Of a stretch of 32,343 bases of DNA, positions 25,101-32,343 are shown piece after piece. The stretch lies in contig CANQJI010000024.1 in the NCBI GenBank assembly GCA_947624205.1, positions 1 through 32,343 of the forward strand. The letters are read 5' to 3'. Within the stretch, counting starts at the first letter, position 1, and each line of letters opens with the position of its first letter. This DNA is from an uncultured Akkermansia sp. (GTDB lineage Bacteria; Verrucomicrobiota; Verrucomicrobiia; Verrucomicrobiales; Akkermansiaceae). Both the position numbers and the translations under genes were made by a program. A model generated the notes under the pieces. The model saw only the letters and a list, made by a program, of their open reading frames with translations, did no database searches and was not told where the DNA came from.

Positions 25101-26280
25101 TAGCGGAGAGGTAATACTTCCCGCCAATCGTAAGATTACAAAGAGTCTCTTGCGTAATCTCGCGGAGCATCATGATCAAATTGAGATGAATGAGTCTCCC
25201 GTACGTAACCAAATTTTTGAGATTGTGGGTGCTTACGAGGGTCGTTTCCGTGATCTTGATGAGGAGCGCGACCGTAGACTCGACCAGATTGAATCTGGCT
25301 CGGAGGTAGAGCCCGGTGTCGTTACCGAGGTGAAAGTTTATATCGCCACCAAGCGCAAGCTTGGTGTGGGTGACAAGATGGCAGGTCGCCACGGTAATAA
25401 GGGTGTCTGTTCCCGTGTGCTTCCCGTAGAGGATATGCCCTATTTGGAAGATGGCACACCGGTGGATATCATCCTCAATCCTTTGGGCGTGCCTTCTCGT
25501 ATGAATGTAGGACAGGTGCTGGAGGCTCACCTCGGGGTCGCAGCGAAGGCTCTCGGTTTCAAGGTTGCTACTCCTGTGTTCGACGGTATTGACGAGAGTA
25601 AAATATGGGATTACATGAGCCAGGCCAAGAAGGTTCCCGGTTTCTCGTGGGTCGGCGATGGCAAGGACGGATCGGTGGCTGGTAAGAGTCGCCTAATCGA
25701 TGGACTTACCGGAGAGTATTTCCATTATCCCGTCGTGGTTGGCTACACCTACATGCTTAAACTGAACCACCTCGTTGCTGATAAGGTGCACGCTCGTGCC
25801 GTGGGTACATACTCGCTTGTTACCCAGCAGCCGCTGGGTGGTAAGGCGCAGCACGGTGGGCAGCGATTTGGAGAAATGGAAGTGTGGGCCATGGAGGCGT
25901 ACGGTGCGGCCTATACTCTTCAGGAGCTCCTTACTGTGAAGTCGGATGATGTGCAGGGTCGTACCCGCATCTACGAAAATATCGTGCGTGGCGATAACGC
26001 GTTGGAGGCGGGAACGCCGGAATCCTTCAATGTGCTCATTAAGGAAATGCAGGCGTTGTGCCTCAACGTGCAGCCGCGTGAGAAGGCGGATCGTGAGGGT
26101 GCAGCGCCCACGCAGGATGAGGTGTTCGAAGTTCTGGCCAGTGGGGTGGACGATGAGGAAATTCGCATGGATATGCAGAACTATGAAGATAGCATAGAGC
26201 TCACCCTGGATGATTATGACTCGGAGACTGCCAATGCCATTGATGTGACGGGGCAGGACGGGGAGGAGAACGGAATCTGA
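22180..26280 (+). CDS. rpoB: DNA-directed RNA polymerase subunit beta
   Basis: RpoB is the second-largest subunit of RNA polymerase. It has 1366 residues against 1342 in E. coli. Conserved blocks include [15 protein letters not shown] near residue 137, the rifampicin region [20 protein letters not shown] (from residue 462), [38 protein letters not shown], and the C-terminal [20 protein letters not shown]. Residue Ile468 occupies the position of E. coli Asn518 in the rifampicin pocket; other bacteria also vary here. A basic run of six Arg (about residues 194-199) is encoded by an almost pure CGC repeat. The stop is 45 nt before rpoC. Confidence 0.99.
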   Translation: [1366 protein letters not shown]

Positions 26281-26325
26281 CATCGACCCGACTAGTTATT
26301 TCATCAATCTCTACTTTTCATTTAT

Positions 26326-29300
26326 ATGTCTCACTTTGATATCAATAACGAAAAACCGAAAAACTTCGATCAGGTTTGCATCACAGTTGCCAGCCCGGAG
26401 GATATCCATCGCTGGTCCAGCGGCGAGGTGAAGAACCCTGAGACCATCAATTACCGCACTTTTAAGCCGGAACGTGGAGGTCTCTTCTGCGAGCGAATTT
26501 TTGGCCCTACACGAGACATGGAGTGCTCCTGTGGCCGCTACAAGCGCGCTAAGAACAAGGGTAAAATCTGTGATCGCTGTGGGGTTGAGGTGACTTCCTC
26601 CCGCGTGCGCCGCGAGCGCATGGGGCACATCGACCTTGCGGTGCCCGTCACGCATATTTGGTTCTACAAGTGCATGCCCAGCCGTATAGGTCTCATGTTG
26701 GATCTGACGGCGAAAGATCTTGAACGCATCATCTACTACGAGGACTACATTGTGACAGATCCTCGCGGGGTGAATGGTATTGATCGTGGCACCATCCTCA
26801 CTGAGGAACAGTACAACGAAATCCTTGAGGATTACGGAGACGATGCTCCGGAGGCCGGAATGGGGGCAGAGGCAATACAGCGTTTGCTGGCTACCATCGA
26901 TCTACCGGCTCTTATCGACCAGCTGCGACAAGAAATGGATCGCACCAACTCAAAGCAGAATAAGCGAAAAATAGCTAAGCGTTTGCAGCTTGCCCAGGGA
27001 TTCCTAAACAGTGGCTGCCACCCCGAGTGGATGGTCCTTACCACTCTGCCGGTTATTCCTCCGGATTTGCGCCCGCTTGTTCCGTTGCCCGGTGGTCGTT
27101 TCGCTACCAGCGATCTGAATGATCTCTACCGTCGCGTCATCAACCGCAACAATCGTCTTAAAGAACTCTCCTCTCTGCAGACGCCGGAGGTGATTCGGCG
27201 CAACGAGATGCGTATGTTGCAGGAGGCTGTGGATGCGCTTTTCGACAATGGTCGCCATGGTCGCCATGTGACTGGCGCGGGGAATCGTCCGCTCAAATCT
27301 CTCTCTGATATGCTCAAAGGTAAGAGTGGACGTTTCCGTCAAAACCTGCTTGGTAAGCGTGTGGATTACTCCGGGCGTTCGGTGATTGTGATTGGTCCGA
27401 ACCTGAAGATGAACCAGTGTGGTCTGCCCAAGAAGATGGCGCTTACATTGTTTGAACCATTCATCATCCATCGTCTGCGTGAGTTGGGCTACGTGCACAC
27501 TGTTCGTTCGGCCAAGAAGATGATTGATCGCCGCGAGTCTGTTGTTTGGGATATTTTGGAGGAGGTGACGAAAGGGCACCCCGTGTTCCTGAATCGCGCT
27601 CCGACGTTGCACCGTCTTTCCATTCAGGCTTTCGAGCCGGTGTTGATTGAGGGGTCGGCTATTCGTTTGCACCCGTTGGTTTGTACCGGGTACAACGCAG
27701 ACTTCGATGGAGACCAGATGGCTGTGCATGTGCCGCTGAGTGTGGAGGCACAGTTGGAGGCTCGTCTGCTCATGCTCGCACCGAATAATATTTTCTCTCC
27801 AGCATCCGGCAAGCCGATCAGCACGCCGACACAGGATATTATTCTCGGGGCATATTACCTGACTCATACACGCGCAAAGCTCGTGAAGGAGAACCAGGAT
27901 AATCAGCACCTTCTGCCTCTCTTTGAGTCTATTTCTGAGGTTGAATTCGCTATCGCAGCCCGTAAGATCGGTTACCATGAGTGGATACGACTCAAGAACC
28001 CTGACTACGGCAAAACTGGCAAGGAGTTCGATCGCCTCTCTTTCAATCAGGAGAATGTCGACAAGAAGACGATTGTTACTACAGCCGGGCGTGTGCGTTT
28101 CAATGAGATCTGGCCGAATGAGATCGGATACATCAACCGTAACGTTGGTAAAAAACAACTCGGTGAGATTATCTGGCGTTGCTATCAGACCTGCGGTCAG
28201 CGCCGCACGGTTGAAACTCTCGATGCCCTGAAATCCCTCGGGTACAAGGAGGCGACTCGATCCGGCTGTTCCATCGGTATCGTGGATATGGTGGAACCCG
28301 AGAGTAAGGACGAGCTTATCGCGGCTGCCTATGAGGAGGTCAATCGCGTTACGGAGCAGTACGAGGAAGGTCTTATCACCAATGGTGAGCGTTACGAAAA
28401 GGTCGTAAATATATGGTCTTCCACTACCGATGCTATTCAGAAGGAGCTCTACACAAAACTTGAGTACAATGATGGATCTGCCGTGGCTAATCCTCTTTAC
28501 ATGATGGTGGACTCCGGTGCACGTGGTAACAAGGCGCAGATCAAGCAGCTTTCAGGTATGCGTGGTCTTATGGCGAAGCCTTCCGGTGAGATCATCGAGC
28601 GTCCTATTACTTCGAACTTCCGCGGAGGTCTCTCTGTGCTGGAGTACTTCATTTCGACGCACGGCGCTCGCAAGGGTCTCGCTGATACTGCATTGAAGAC
28701 TGCCGACTCCGGTTATATGACCCGCAAACTCGTCGATGTGGCGCAGGATGTCATCGTGCGCGACGAGGATTGCGGAACCAGCAATGGTATCGTCATGACC
28801 TCTATCTACGACGGAGAAGATGAAATCGCTTCGCTTTCCTCTCGTATTTACGGGCGTGTTGCATGTGATGATATTCTGGATCCCATCACAAAGGAGGTAA
28901 TCGTGACGCGTAACGAGATTATCACTGATGAGGTGGCGAAGCAGATCGAGAAGCTTGGCATTGAGAAGGTGCGTGTACGTTCGGTGCTCACCTGCGAGTT
29001 ACCCAAGGGTTGCTGTGCGAAGTGCTATGGCCTGAATCTGGCAACTGGCAAGGCTGTGAAGGTGGGAGAGGCAGTGGGTATCATTGCCGCTCAATCCATC
29101 GGCGAGCCCGGCACACAGCTTACTATGCGTACTTTCCACGTTGGCGGCACCGCCACGGCTACCTCTAACCGGCCCGAACATGTCTCTAAGACGGCCGGCC
29201 GTGTCATTTATGATGAAAATCTGCGTGATCGCTGCGTCGAGGATGAGAACGGCCATAATGTGGTGCTTTGCAAAAACGGCAGCGTGAAGATTTACGATGC

Positions 29301-30609
29301 TGAGGGCAAGGAGCAGGAGGCATATCAGCTCACCATGGGTGCTGTGCTTATGGTAAACGATGGTGAGCAGGTTGCTGCCGGTACACTCATCGCTGAATGG
29401 GATCCGTTCGCTATTCCCGTCATTGCAGAGGTTCGAGGGGTGGTTGAGTTCCAGGACATGATTGAAGGGATTACTTGCCATACCGAATCAGGGCACACCG
29501 AATCCGGTAAAGGTACCACGGTGATTATTGACCACCGGCAGGATCTGGCGCCTCGCATTGTGGTGCATACTGGTAAAGGTGCTACTGGCAGGGGAACGGG
29601 CGATAAACCGCGTCTCTACTCCATTCCGACCGGTGCCTATCTCGCTGTTACCGATGGACAAAGGATTTCTGCCGGTACGCCGATTGCCAAGACTCCGCGC
29701 AAGGTCCAAAAGACCAACGATATTACCGGTGGTCTGCCGCGCGTGGCTGAACTCTTTGAGGCTCGTCGCCCGAAGGATACCTGCGTATTGGCCGAGATAG
29801 ATGGAGTTGTTTCCATTGATGATGCTATGATTCGTGGCAAGAAGGTGGTGACCGTTTTCCGGGATATTGAAGCTCGGGATGCCGCACTCAAGTCGCGTAA
29901 GCGCTCCAACAAGCTCTCTGAAAAGGATGAGAACGATGGGGTGATTTCTTGCAAGCATCTTGTGCCCATGGATCGTCATATTATTGTACACGACGGTGAT
30001 TTTGTGCGCGCTGGAGAGCCGCTCTCTGATGGCTCCGAGGCTTCTGACGAGATCTTGCGCATCTGCGGAAAGAACGCCTTGCAGGAGCACCTTGTGAACA
30101 AAGTGCAGCAGGTGTACCGTGTGCAGGGTGTGGAAATTAATGATAAACACGTGGAGATTATCGTTTCGCAGATGTTGCGCAAGGTTCGCGTGAAAGATCC
30201 TGGCGATACGGGCTTGCTCTGGGGTGACGAGGTGGATCGTACCACATTCGACCGCATCAATAAAGAAACGGTTTCCATGAACGGTCGTCCGGCTGAATGT
30301 GAACCCGTCCTGCTGGGCATCACGAAGGCTTCGCTCAAGACAGATTCTTTCATCTCCGCCGCCTCCTTCCAGGATACGACGCGCGTGCTGACTGAAGCTG
30401 CCACGCTCGGTAAGTCCGACCAATTGGAAGGCTTCAAGGAGAATGTTATTCTTGGTCACCTTATCCCTGCCGGTACAGGCTTCGATAAATATCGCCGCAT
30501 TATTGTGGAACCTGCTCCGGGTGTCACACCTATCCCCCGTGCATCGTACGATGCAGAGGATGATCTCGTTCCGGTGGATGATACCATTTCTGTGGGATCC
30601 GACGACTAG
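26326..30609 (+). CDS. rpoC: DNA-directed RNA polymerase subunit beta'
   Basis: RpoC is the largest catalytic subunit. It has 1427 residues against 1407 in E. coli. The N-terminal zinc site [20 protein letters not shown] (from about residue 67) is intact. The active-site magnesium loop NADFDGDQ falls at residues 457-464, with Asp459, Asp461 and Asp463. The bridge-helix/trigger-loop region ([16 protein letters not shown]) is conserved. The second zinc site is complete: EDCGTSNG plus [13 protein letters not shown]. The C-terminus is acidic ([19 protein letters not shown]). It closes the operon and is followed by a GC-rich terminator. Confidence 0.99.
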   Translation: MSHFDINNEKPKNFDQVCITVASPEDIHRWSSGEVKNPETINYRTFKPERGGLFCERIFGPTRDMECSCGRYKRAKNKGKICDRCGVEVTSSRVRRERMGHIDLAVPVTHIWFYKCMPSRIGLMLDLTAKDLERIIYYEDYIVTDPRGVNGIDRGTILTEEQYNEILEDYGDDAPEAGMGAEAIQRLLATIDLPALIDQLRQEMDRTNSKQNKRKIAKRLQLAQGFLNSGCHPEWMVLTTLPVIPPDLRPLVPLPGGRFATSDLNDLYRRVINRNNRLKELSSLQTPEVIRRNEMRMLQEAVDALFDNGRHGRHVTGAGNRPLKSLSDMLKGKSGRFRQNLLGKRVDYSGRSVIVIGPNLKMNQCGLPKKMALTLFEPFIIHRLRELGYVHTVRSAKKMIDRRESVVWDILEEVTKGHPVFLNRAPTLHRLSIQAFEPVLIEGSAIRLHPLVCTGYNADFDGDQMAVHVPLSVEAQLEARLLMLAPNNIFSPASGKPISTPTQDIILGAYYLTHTRAKLVKENQDNQHLLPLFESISEVEFAIAARKIGYHEWIRLKNPDYGKTGKEFDRLSFNQENVDKKTIVTTAGRVRFNEIWPNEIGYINRNVGKKQLGEIIWRCYQTCGQRRTVETLDALKSLGYKEATRSGCSIGIVDMVEPESKDELIAAAYEEVNRVTEQYEEGLITNGERYEKVVNIWSSTTDAIQKELYTKLEYNDGSAVANPLYMMVDSGARGNKAQIKQLSGMRGLMAKPSGEIIERPITSNFRGGLSVLEYFISTHGARKGLADTALKTADSGYMTRKLVDVAQDVIVRDEDCGTSNGIVMTSIYDGEDEIASLSSRIYGRVACDDILDPITKEVIVTRNEIITDEVAKQIEKLGIEKVRVRSVLTCELPKGCCAKCYGLNLATGKAVKVGEAVGIIAAQSIGEPGTQLTMRTFHVGGTATATSNRPEHVSKTAGRVIYDENLRDRCVEDENGHNVVLCKNGSVKIYDAEGKEQEAYQLTMGAVLMVNDGEQVAAGTLIAEWDPFAIPVIAEVRGVVEFQDMIEGITCHTESGHTESGKGTTVIIDHRQDLAPRIVVHTGKGATGRGTGDKPRLYSIPTGAYLAVTDGQRISAGTPIAKTPRKVQKTNDITGGLPRVAELFEARRPKDTCVLAEIDGVVSIDDAMIRGKKVVTVFRDIEARDAALKSRKRSNKLSEKDENDGVISCKHLVPMDRHIIVHDGDFVRAGEPLSDGSEASDEILRICGKNALQEHLVNKVQQVYRVQGVEINDKHVEIIVSQMLRKVRVKDPGDTGLLWGDEVDRTTFDRINKETVSMNGRPAECEPVLLGITKASLKTDSFISAASFQDTTRVLTEAATLGKSDQLEGFKENVILGHLIPAGTGFDKYRRIIVEPAPGVTPIPRASYDAEDDLVPVDDTISVGSDD

Positions 30610-30640
30610 TTTCCTCTACTCTCCACAACATATTTCAGCC

Positions 30641-30673
30641 TCCGCCCGCTTTCCATATTAGAAGGCGGGCGGG
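30641..30673 (+). terminator. Terminator of the rpoBC operon
   Basis: A stem of up to 13 bp pairs 30641-30653 with 30661-30673 (core GCCCGCTTTC with GAAGGCGGGC, G-U pairs included) around a 7-nt loop. It is followed by CTTGTTC, a modest T-rich tail, 32 nt after the rpoC stop. Confidence 0.8.
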
Positions 30674-30681
30674 CTTGTTCG

Positions 30682-30815
30682 GTACGTCAGGCATGACATG
30701 CAACTGGGGTGAAAGTCCCCAAAGAGCCGCTGACAGTGCGGAATTAAAAAGCCAAAGGCAACCGCGTCACGGTGACGTGGGATGCGGGGCAACGCATGCG
30801 CGTTGTCCATCCACA
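30682..30815 (+). mobile_element. Group II intron 5'-end remnant (probable)
   Basis: The segment beginning GTACG reads like the 5' part of a bacterial group II intron ribozyme: CTGGGGTGAAAGTCCCC (30704-30720), GAGCCGCTGACAGTGCGG, GCCAAAGGCAACCGCG, and a CGTCACGGTGACGTGGGAT hairpin. All are in the order remembered for domain I. No reverse transcriptase and no domain V are found, so it is truncated. It lies just after the rpoC terminator hairpin, the preferred target site of group IIC introns. GTACG differs from the usual GTGCG start. Identification is by memory of the consensus, not by a covariance search. Confidence 0.55.
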
Positions 30816-30831
30816 CTTGATTTTGTAGCGT
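30816..30831 (+). repeat. Left copy of a 16-bp inverted repeat
   Basis: CTTGATTTTGTAGCGT is exactly repeated, inverted, at 31611-31626. The pair brackets the RHS fragment (811 bp outer edge to outer edge). Only short similarity continues on either side of the 16 bp. Confidence 0.8.
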
Positions 30832-30883
30832 AGGCGCAGCGGTCCGAGTAGAGCGAGGCCGTTCTTTGTTTGTAGTATTCCAG

Positions 30884-31621
30884 TCATTCTGCCGTCATCT
30901 CCATAGCCTTAATTAAAAAAGCTGGTAAAATAATGCGCGAGGTGACCCGGCGTCCCTGCGAGTCGTACATGCACGTGATGACGTGCGTGGAATCCGCCTC
31001 ATCTTCGTAGCGTATCGCGCGGTTCTGTCCGTTGTACTGCACCTTCCAGATGCCCGTGCTCGTCCGCGCGCGCGTCTGGTTGCCATCCGCATCGTACTCC
31101 GGAACAAACCCCGTGCCGTCCATATCAATCTGCGTGTACTGGTTCAAATTGTTCGCCTCGTAAGTGACGTGCTCCGCATCCTCCTGCGCCGTGATGCGGT
31201 TGCCGATGTTGTCGTAAGAGTACGCGTAGGGAGCCTCCCCGAGCTTCGCACCGGTGAGTTCCGAGCGATCATTGTACCGGAAGGAATTATCTCTGCTGTG
31301 GGTACGCCTGTGTGCGGGAAGTCGTACGTCCCTGCGCATCGTACGCATACCCGCGGCGCGCTCCACCTTATTCCCCGCACCATTGAGCCGCGTGTAGAGC
31401 ATCTCCGCGAGCAGGTTGCGCTTCTCCTTCCACATCTGCGTCACCGTCCCCTTGCCGTCTGCGTAGACGTTGTGAAGCTCCAACCGCGTAGCCAAATCAT
31501 ATTCCCACGTGGTCGTATCGCCCTCCGGTCCGCTCGGATCCGTGGAAATCACCTTGCCTGTCGTTTGGTAGATCATCAAGGCTTCGTTGCATTTGTTCTT
31601 GCGATTCGCAACGCTACAAAA
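30884..31621 (-). pseudogene. RHS/YD-repeat protein fragment
   Basis: This is an internal piece of an RHS-type (YD-repeat) polymorphic toxin or surface protein. Recognisable parts are TTTWEYDLATRLELHNVYAD, FRYNDRSELTGAKLGEAPY, SYDNIGNRITAQEDAEHVTY, ANNLNQYTQIDMDGTG, VPEYDADGNQT and MYDSQGRRVTSR. A TTG start at 31579 gives 231 residues, but similarity-like codons continue to a stop at 31622-31624. There is no signal, no N-terminal region and no toxin tip; full RHS proteins exceed 1000 residues. Between 31349 and 31287 the expected YD sequence (YAYDAQGRTTSRTQAYPQQ) is in a different frame, so two compensating indels have occurred. The fragment is almost certainly non-functional. Confidence 0.75.
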
Positions 31622-31626
31622 TCAAG
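31611..31626 (-). repeat. Right copy of a 16-bp inverted repeat
   Basis: This is the exact reverse complement of 30816-30831. The flanking bases (CCACA on the left, CCAAA on the right) are only loosely alike, so no clear target-site duplication is seen. Confidence 0.8.
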
Positions 31627-31637
31627 CCAAAAATGGG

Positions 31638-31667
31638 TTGACATCCGAGGTTACCGGATGATATAAG
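31638..31667 (+). promoter_or_regulatory. Strong promoter upstream of the repeat-rich Sel1 gene
   Basis: A perfect TTGACA (31638-31643), 18-nt spacer and TATAAG (31662-31667) with TGA at 31659-31661 form an extended -10 promoter. The predicted start near 31674 gives a leader of about 100 nt to the ATG at 31774. Confidence 0.7.
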
Positions 31668-31696
31668 AAAACCACACGCCTGATGTACGCAAAAAG

Positions 31697-31716
31697 GGAA
31701 GCTTAAATGAGCTTCC
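31697..31716. other. Palindrome in the leader of the repeat-rich gene
   Basis: A perfect 7-bp stem (GGAAGCT at 31697-31703 with AGCTTCC at 31710-31716) has a 6-nt loop. AAAAAGG precedes it, so on the minus strand it reads as hairpin plus CTTTTT and could stop antisense transcripts before the RHS fragment. On the plus strand it would be a leader hairpin. Confidence 0.4.
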
Positions 31717-31773
31717 AATGTGTCGAAAAATGGGCACAAGTTTACCGTGAGCGTTATAACCTGTTGATGTCCT

Positions 31774-32343
31774 ATGAAAAGCATTATTACGTGTTTTGTA
31801 CTCGGGCTTGTTCTGAGTCTCGCTGAAGCGGAGGGAGCCTTTGAGGCAGCAAATTCCATACGAAATGAGAATATCTCAGCACTTATAAAGAAGGAGCGAT
31901 ACGCTCCGGAGGAAGTCAGGAATTATGATCTGTCCGAAATCTACATAGCCGGAGCTCTTCTCTCAGAAGGTTGGGGATGCAGACGAGACGAAAAGAAAGT
32001 TTTAGAGTTGTATCAGGCGACTCTTGAAGAATTGAGGAGGGATCCAATGGATATGGATATTGTATGGAAGGAGTATCTGGAAAAGATAGATATTGCATGG
32101 AAGGAGTATCTGGAGGAGATGAATACGGGAGATACGGAGAATACGGAGAATACGGAGAATACGGAGAATACGGAGAATACGGAGAATACGGAGAATACGG
32201 AGAATACGGAGAATACGGAGAATACGGAGAATACGGAGAATACGGAGAATACGGAGAATACGGAGAATACGGAGAATACGGAGAATACGGAGAATACGGA
32301 GAATACGGAGAATACGGAGAATACGGAGAATACGGAGAATACG
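31774..32343 (+). CDS. Secreted Sel1-like protein with Thr-Glu-Asn repeat tail (partial, runs off window)
   Basis: The frame is open from ATG 31774 to the window edge (190 codons) without a stop. A signal peptide (MKSIITCFVLGLVLSLAEA) is followed by a short Sel1-like unit (SEIYIAGALLSEGWGCRRDE, then KKVLELYQATLEEL). Two near-identical 11-residue units come next (DIVWKEYLEKI and DIAWKEYLEEM, positions 32056-32088 and 32089-32121). From 32134 onward the protein is a pure Thr-Glu-Asn repeat, at least 23 units. It has its own strong promoter at 31638-31667. Function is unknown; an acidic, Asn/Thr-rich secreted tail suggests a surface or spacer role (inference). The C-terminus is not in the window. 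Confidence 0.8.
   Translation, partial: MKSIITCFVLGLVLSLAEAEGAFEAANSIRNENISALIKKERYAPEEVRNYDLSEIYIAGALLSEGWGCRRDEKKVLELYQATLEELRRDPMDMDIVWKEYLEKIDIAWKEYLEEMNTGDTENTENTENTENTENTENTENTENTENTENTENTENTENTENTENTENTENTENTENTENTENTENTENT
32134..32343 (+). repeat. Perfect 9-bp tandem repeat (ACGGAGAAT), 23.3 copies or more
   Basis: From 32134 to the window end the unit ACGGAGAAT repeats with no mismatch for 210 nt. The unit is three codons (Thr-Glu-Asn). None of the six frames of the unit contains a stop. The array continues past the window edge. Confidence 0.97.

Noticed and set aside
27004..28158. 384-codon open frame antisense to rpoC
   Set aside because: It is opposite the most conserved part of rpoC; its openness follows from rpoC codon bias.
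30703..30722. GGGGTGAAAGTCCCC read as part of a cobalamin riboswitch
   Set aside because: The riboswitch shares a similar phrase, but the following cobalamin B12-box and conserved core are missing, and downstream motifs fit a group II intron better.
32134..32343. 9-bp repeat as a CRISPR array
   Set aside because: The units are contiguous with no spacers and lie in an open reading frame.

Overview
The window looks like chromosomal DNA from a member of the Verrucomicrobiota, possibly near the Akkermansiaceae. That placement is an inference from remembered protein flavour (RpoB, RpoC, EF-Tu, ExbB/ExbD plus TPR modules, Sel1 proteins), not from a search. The DNA is roughly 50-55% G+C. Most genes start with ATG after a short A/C/T-rich leader and lack a clear Shine-Dalgarno sequence. 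Several promoters are readable as good sigma-70 sites, often with an extended -10 (TGn) element.

Left part (1-6429): a PiT-type phosphate permease with a PhoU-like tail is on the plus strand, followed by a gene-poor stretch with two related palindromes. A minus-strand cluster comes next: an AsmA-like membrane-anchored protein, then an IF-1-like OB-fold protein, the tRNA methyltransferase TrmL, and an RNase H-fold exonuclease-like protein. The last two overlap by 4 nt.

Middle part (6430-16805): a 58-residue lipoprotein with its own promoter and intrinsic terminator precedes an envelope module of ExbB, two ExbD proteins, an 1128-residue secreted TPR protein and a 376-residue secreted partner. 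No TonB or TolA is seen. A GNAT acetyltransferase, a lipoprotein with a clear promoter, TruA, and a convergent Sel1-type protein follow. TruA and the Sel1 protein share a bidirectional hairpin terminator.

Right part (16916-30673): this is a classic transcription/translation supercluster. A strong promoter with a GC-rich discriminator is followed by tRNA-Thr(GGT), tuf, tRNA-Trp(CCA), secE, nusG, rplK, rplA, rplJ, rplL, rpoB and rpoC. Leader hairpins lie before rplK, rplL and rpoB, there is an apparent internal promoter before rplL, and an attenuator-like hairpin sits between rplL and rpoB.

The last 1.7 kb is accessory. Directly after the rpoC terminator there is what appears to be the 5' remnant of a group II intron. 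It is cut off by an 811-bp segment bounded by a perfect 16-bp inverted repeat that carries a decayed, frame-compensated RHS fragment. A strong promoter then drives a secreted Sel1-like protein that runs off the window through at least 23 perfect copies of a 9-bp repeat encoding Thr-Glu-Asn.
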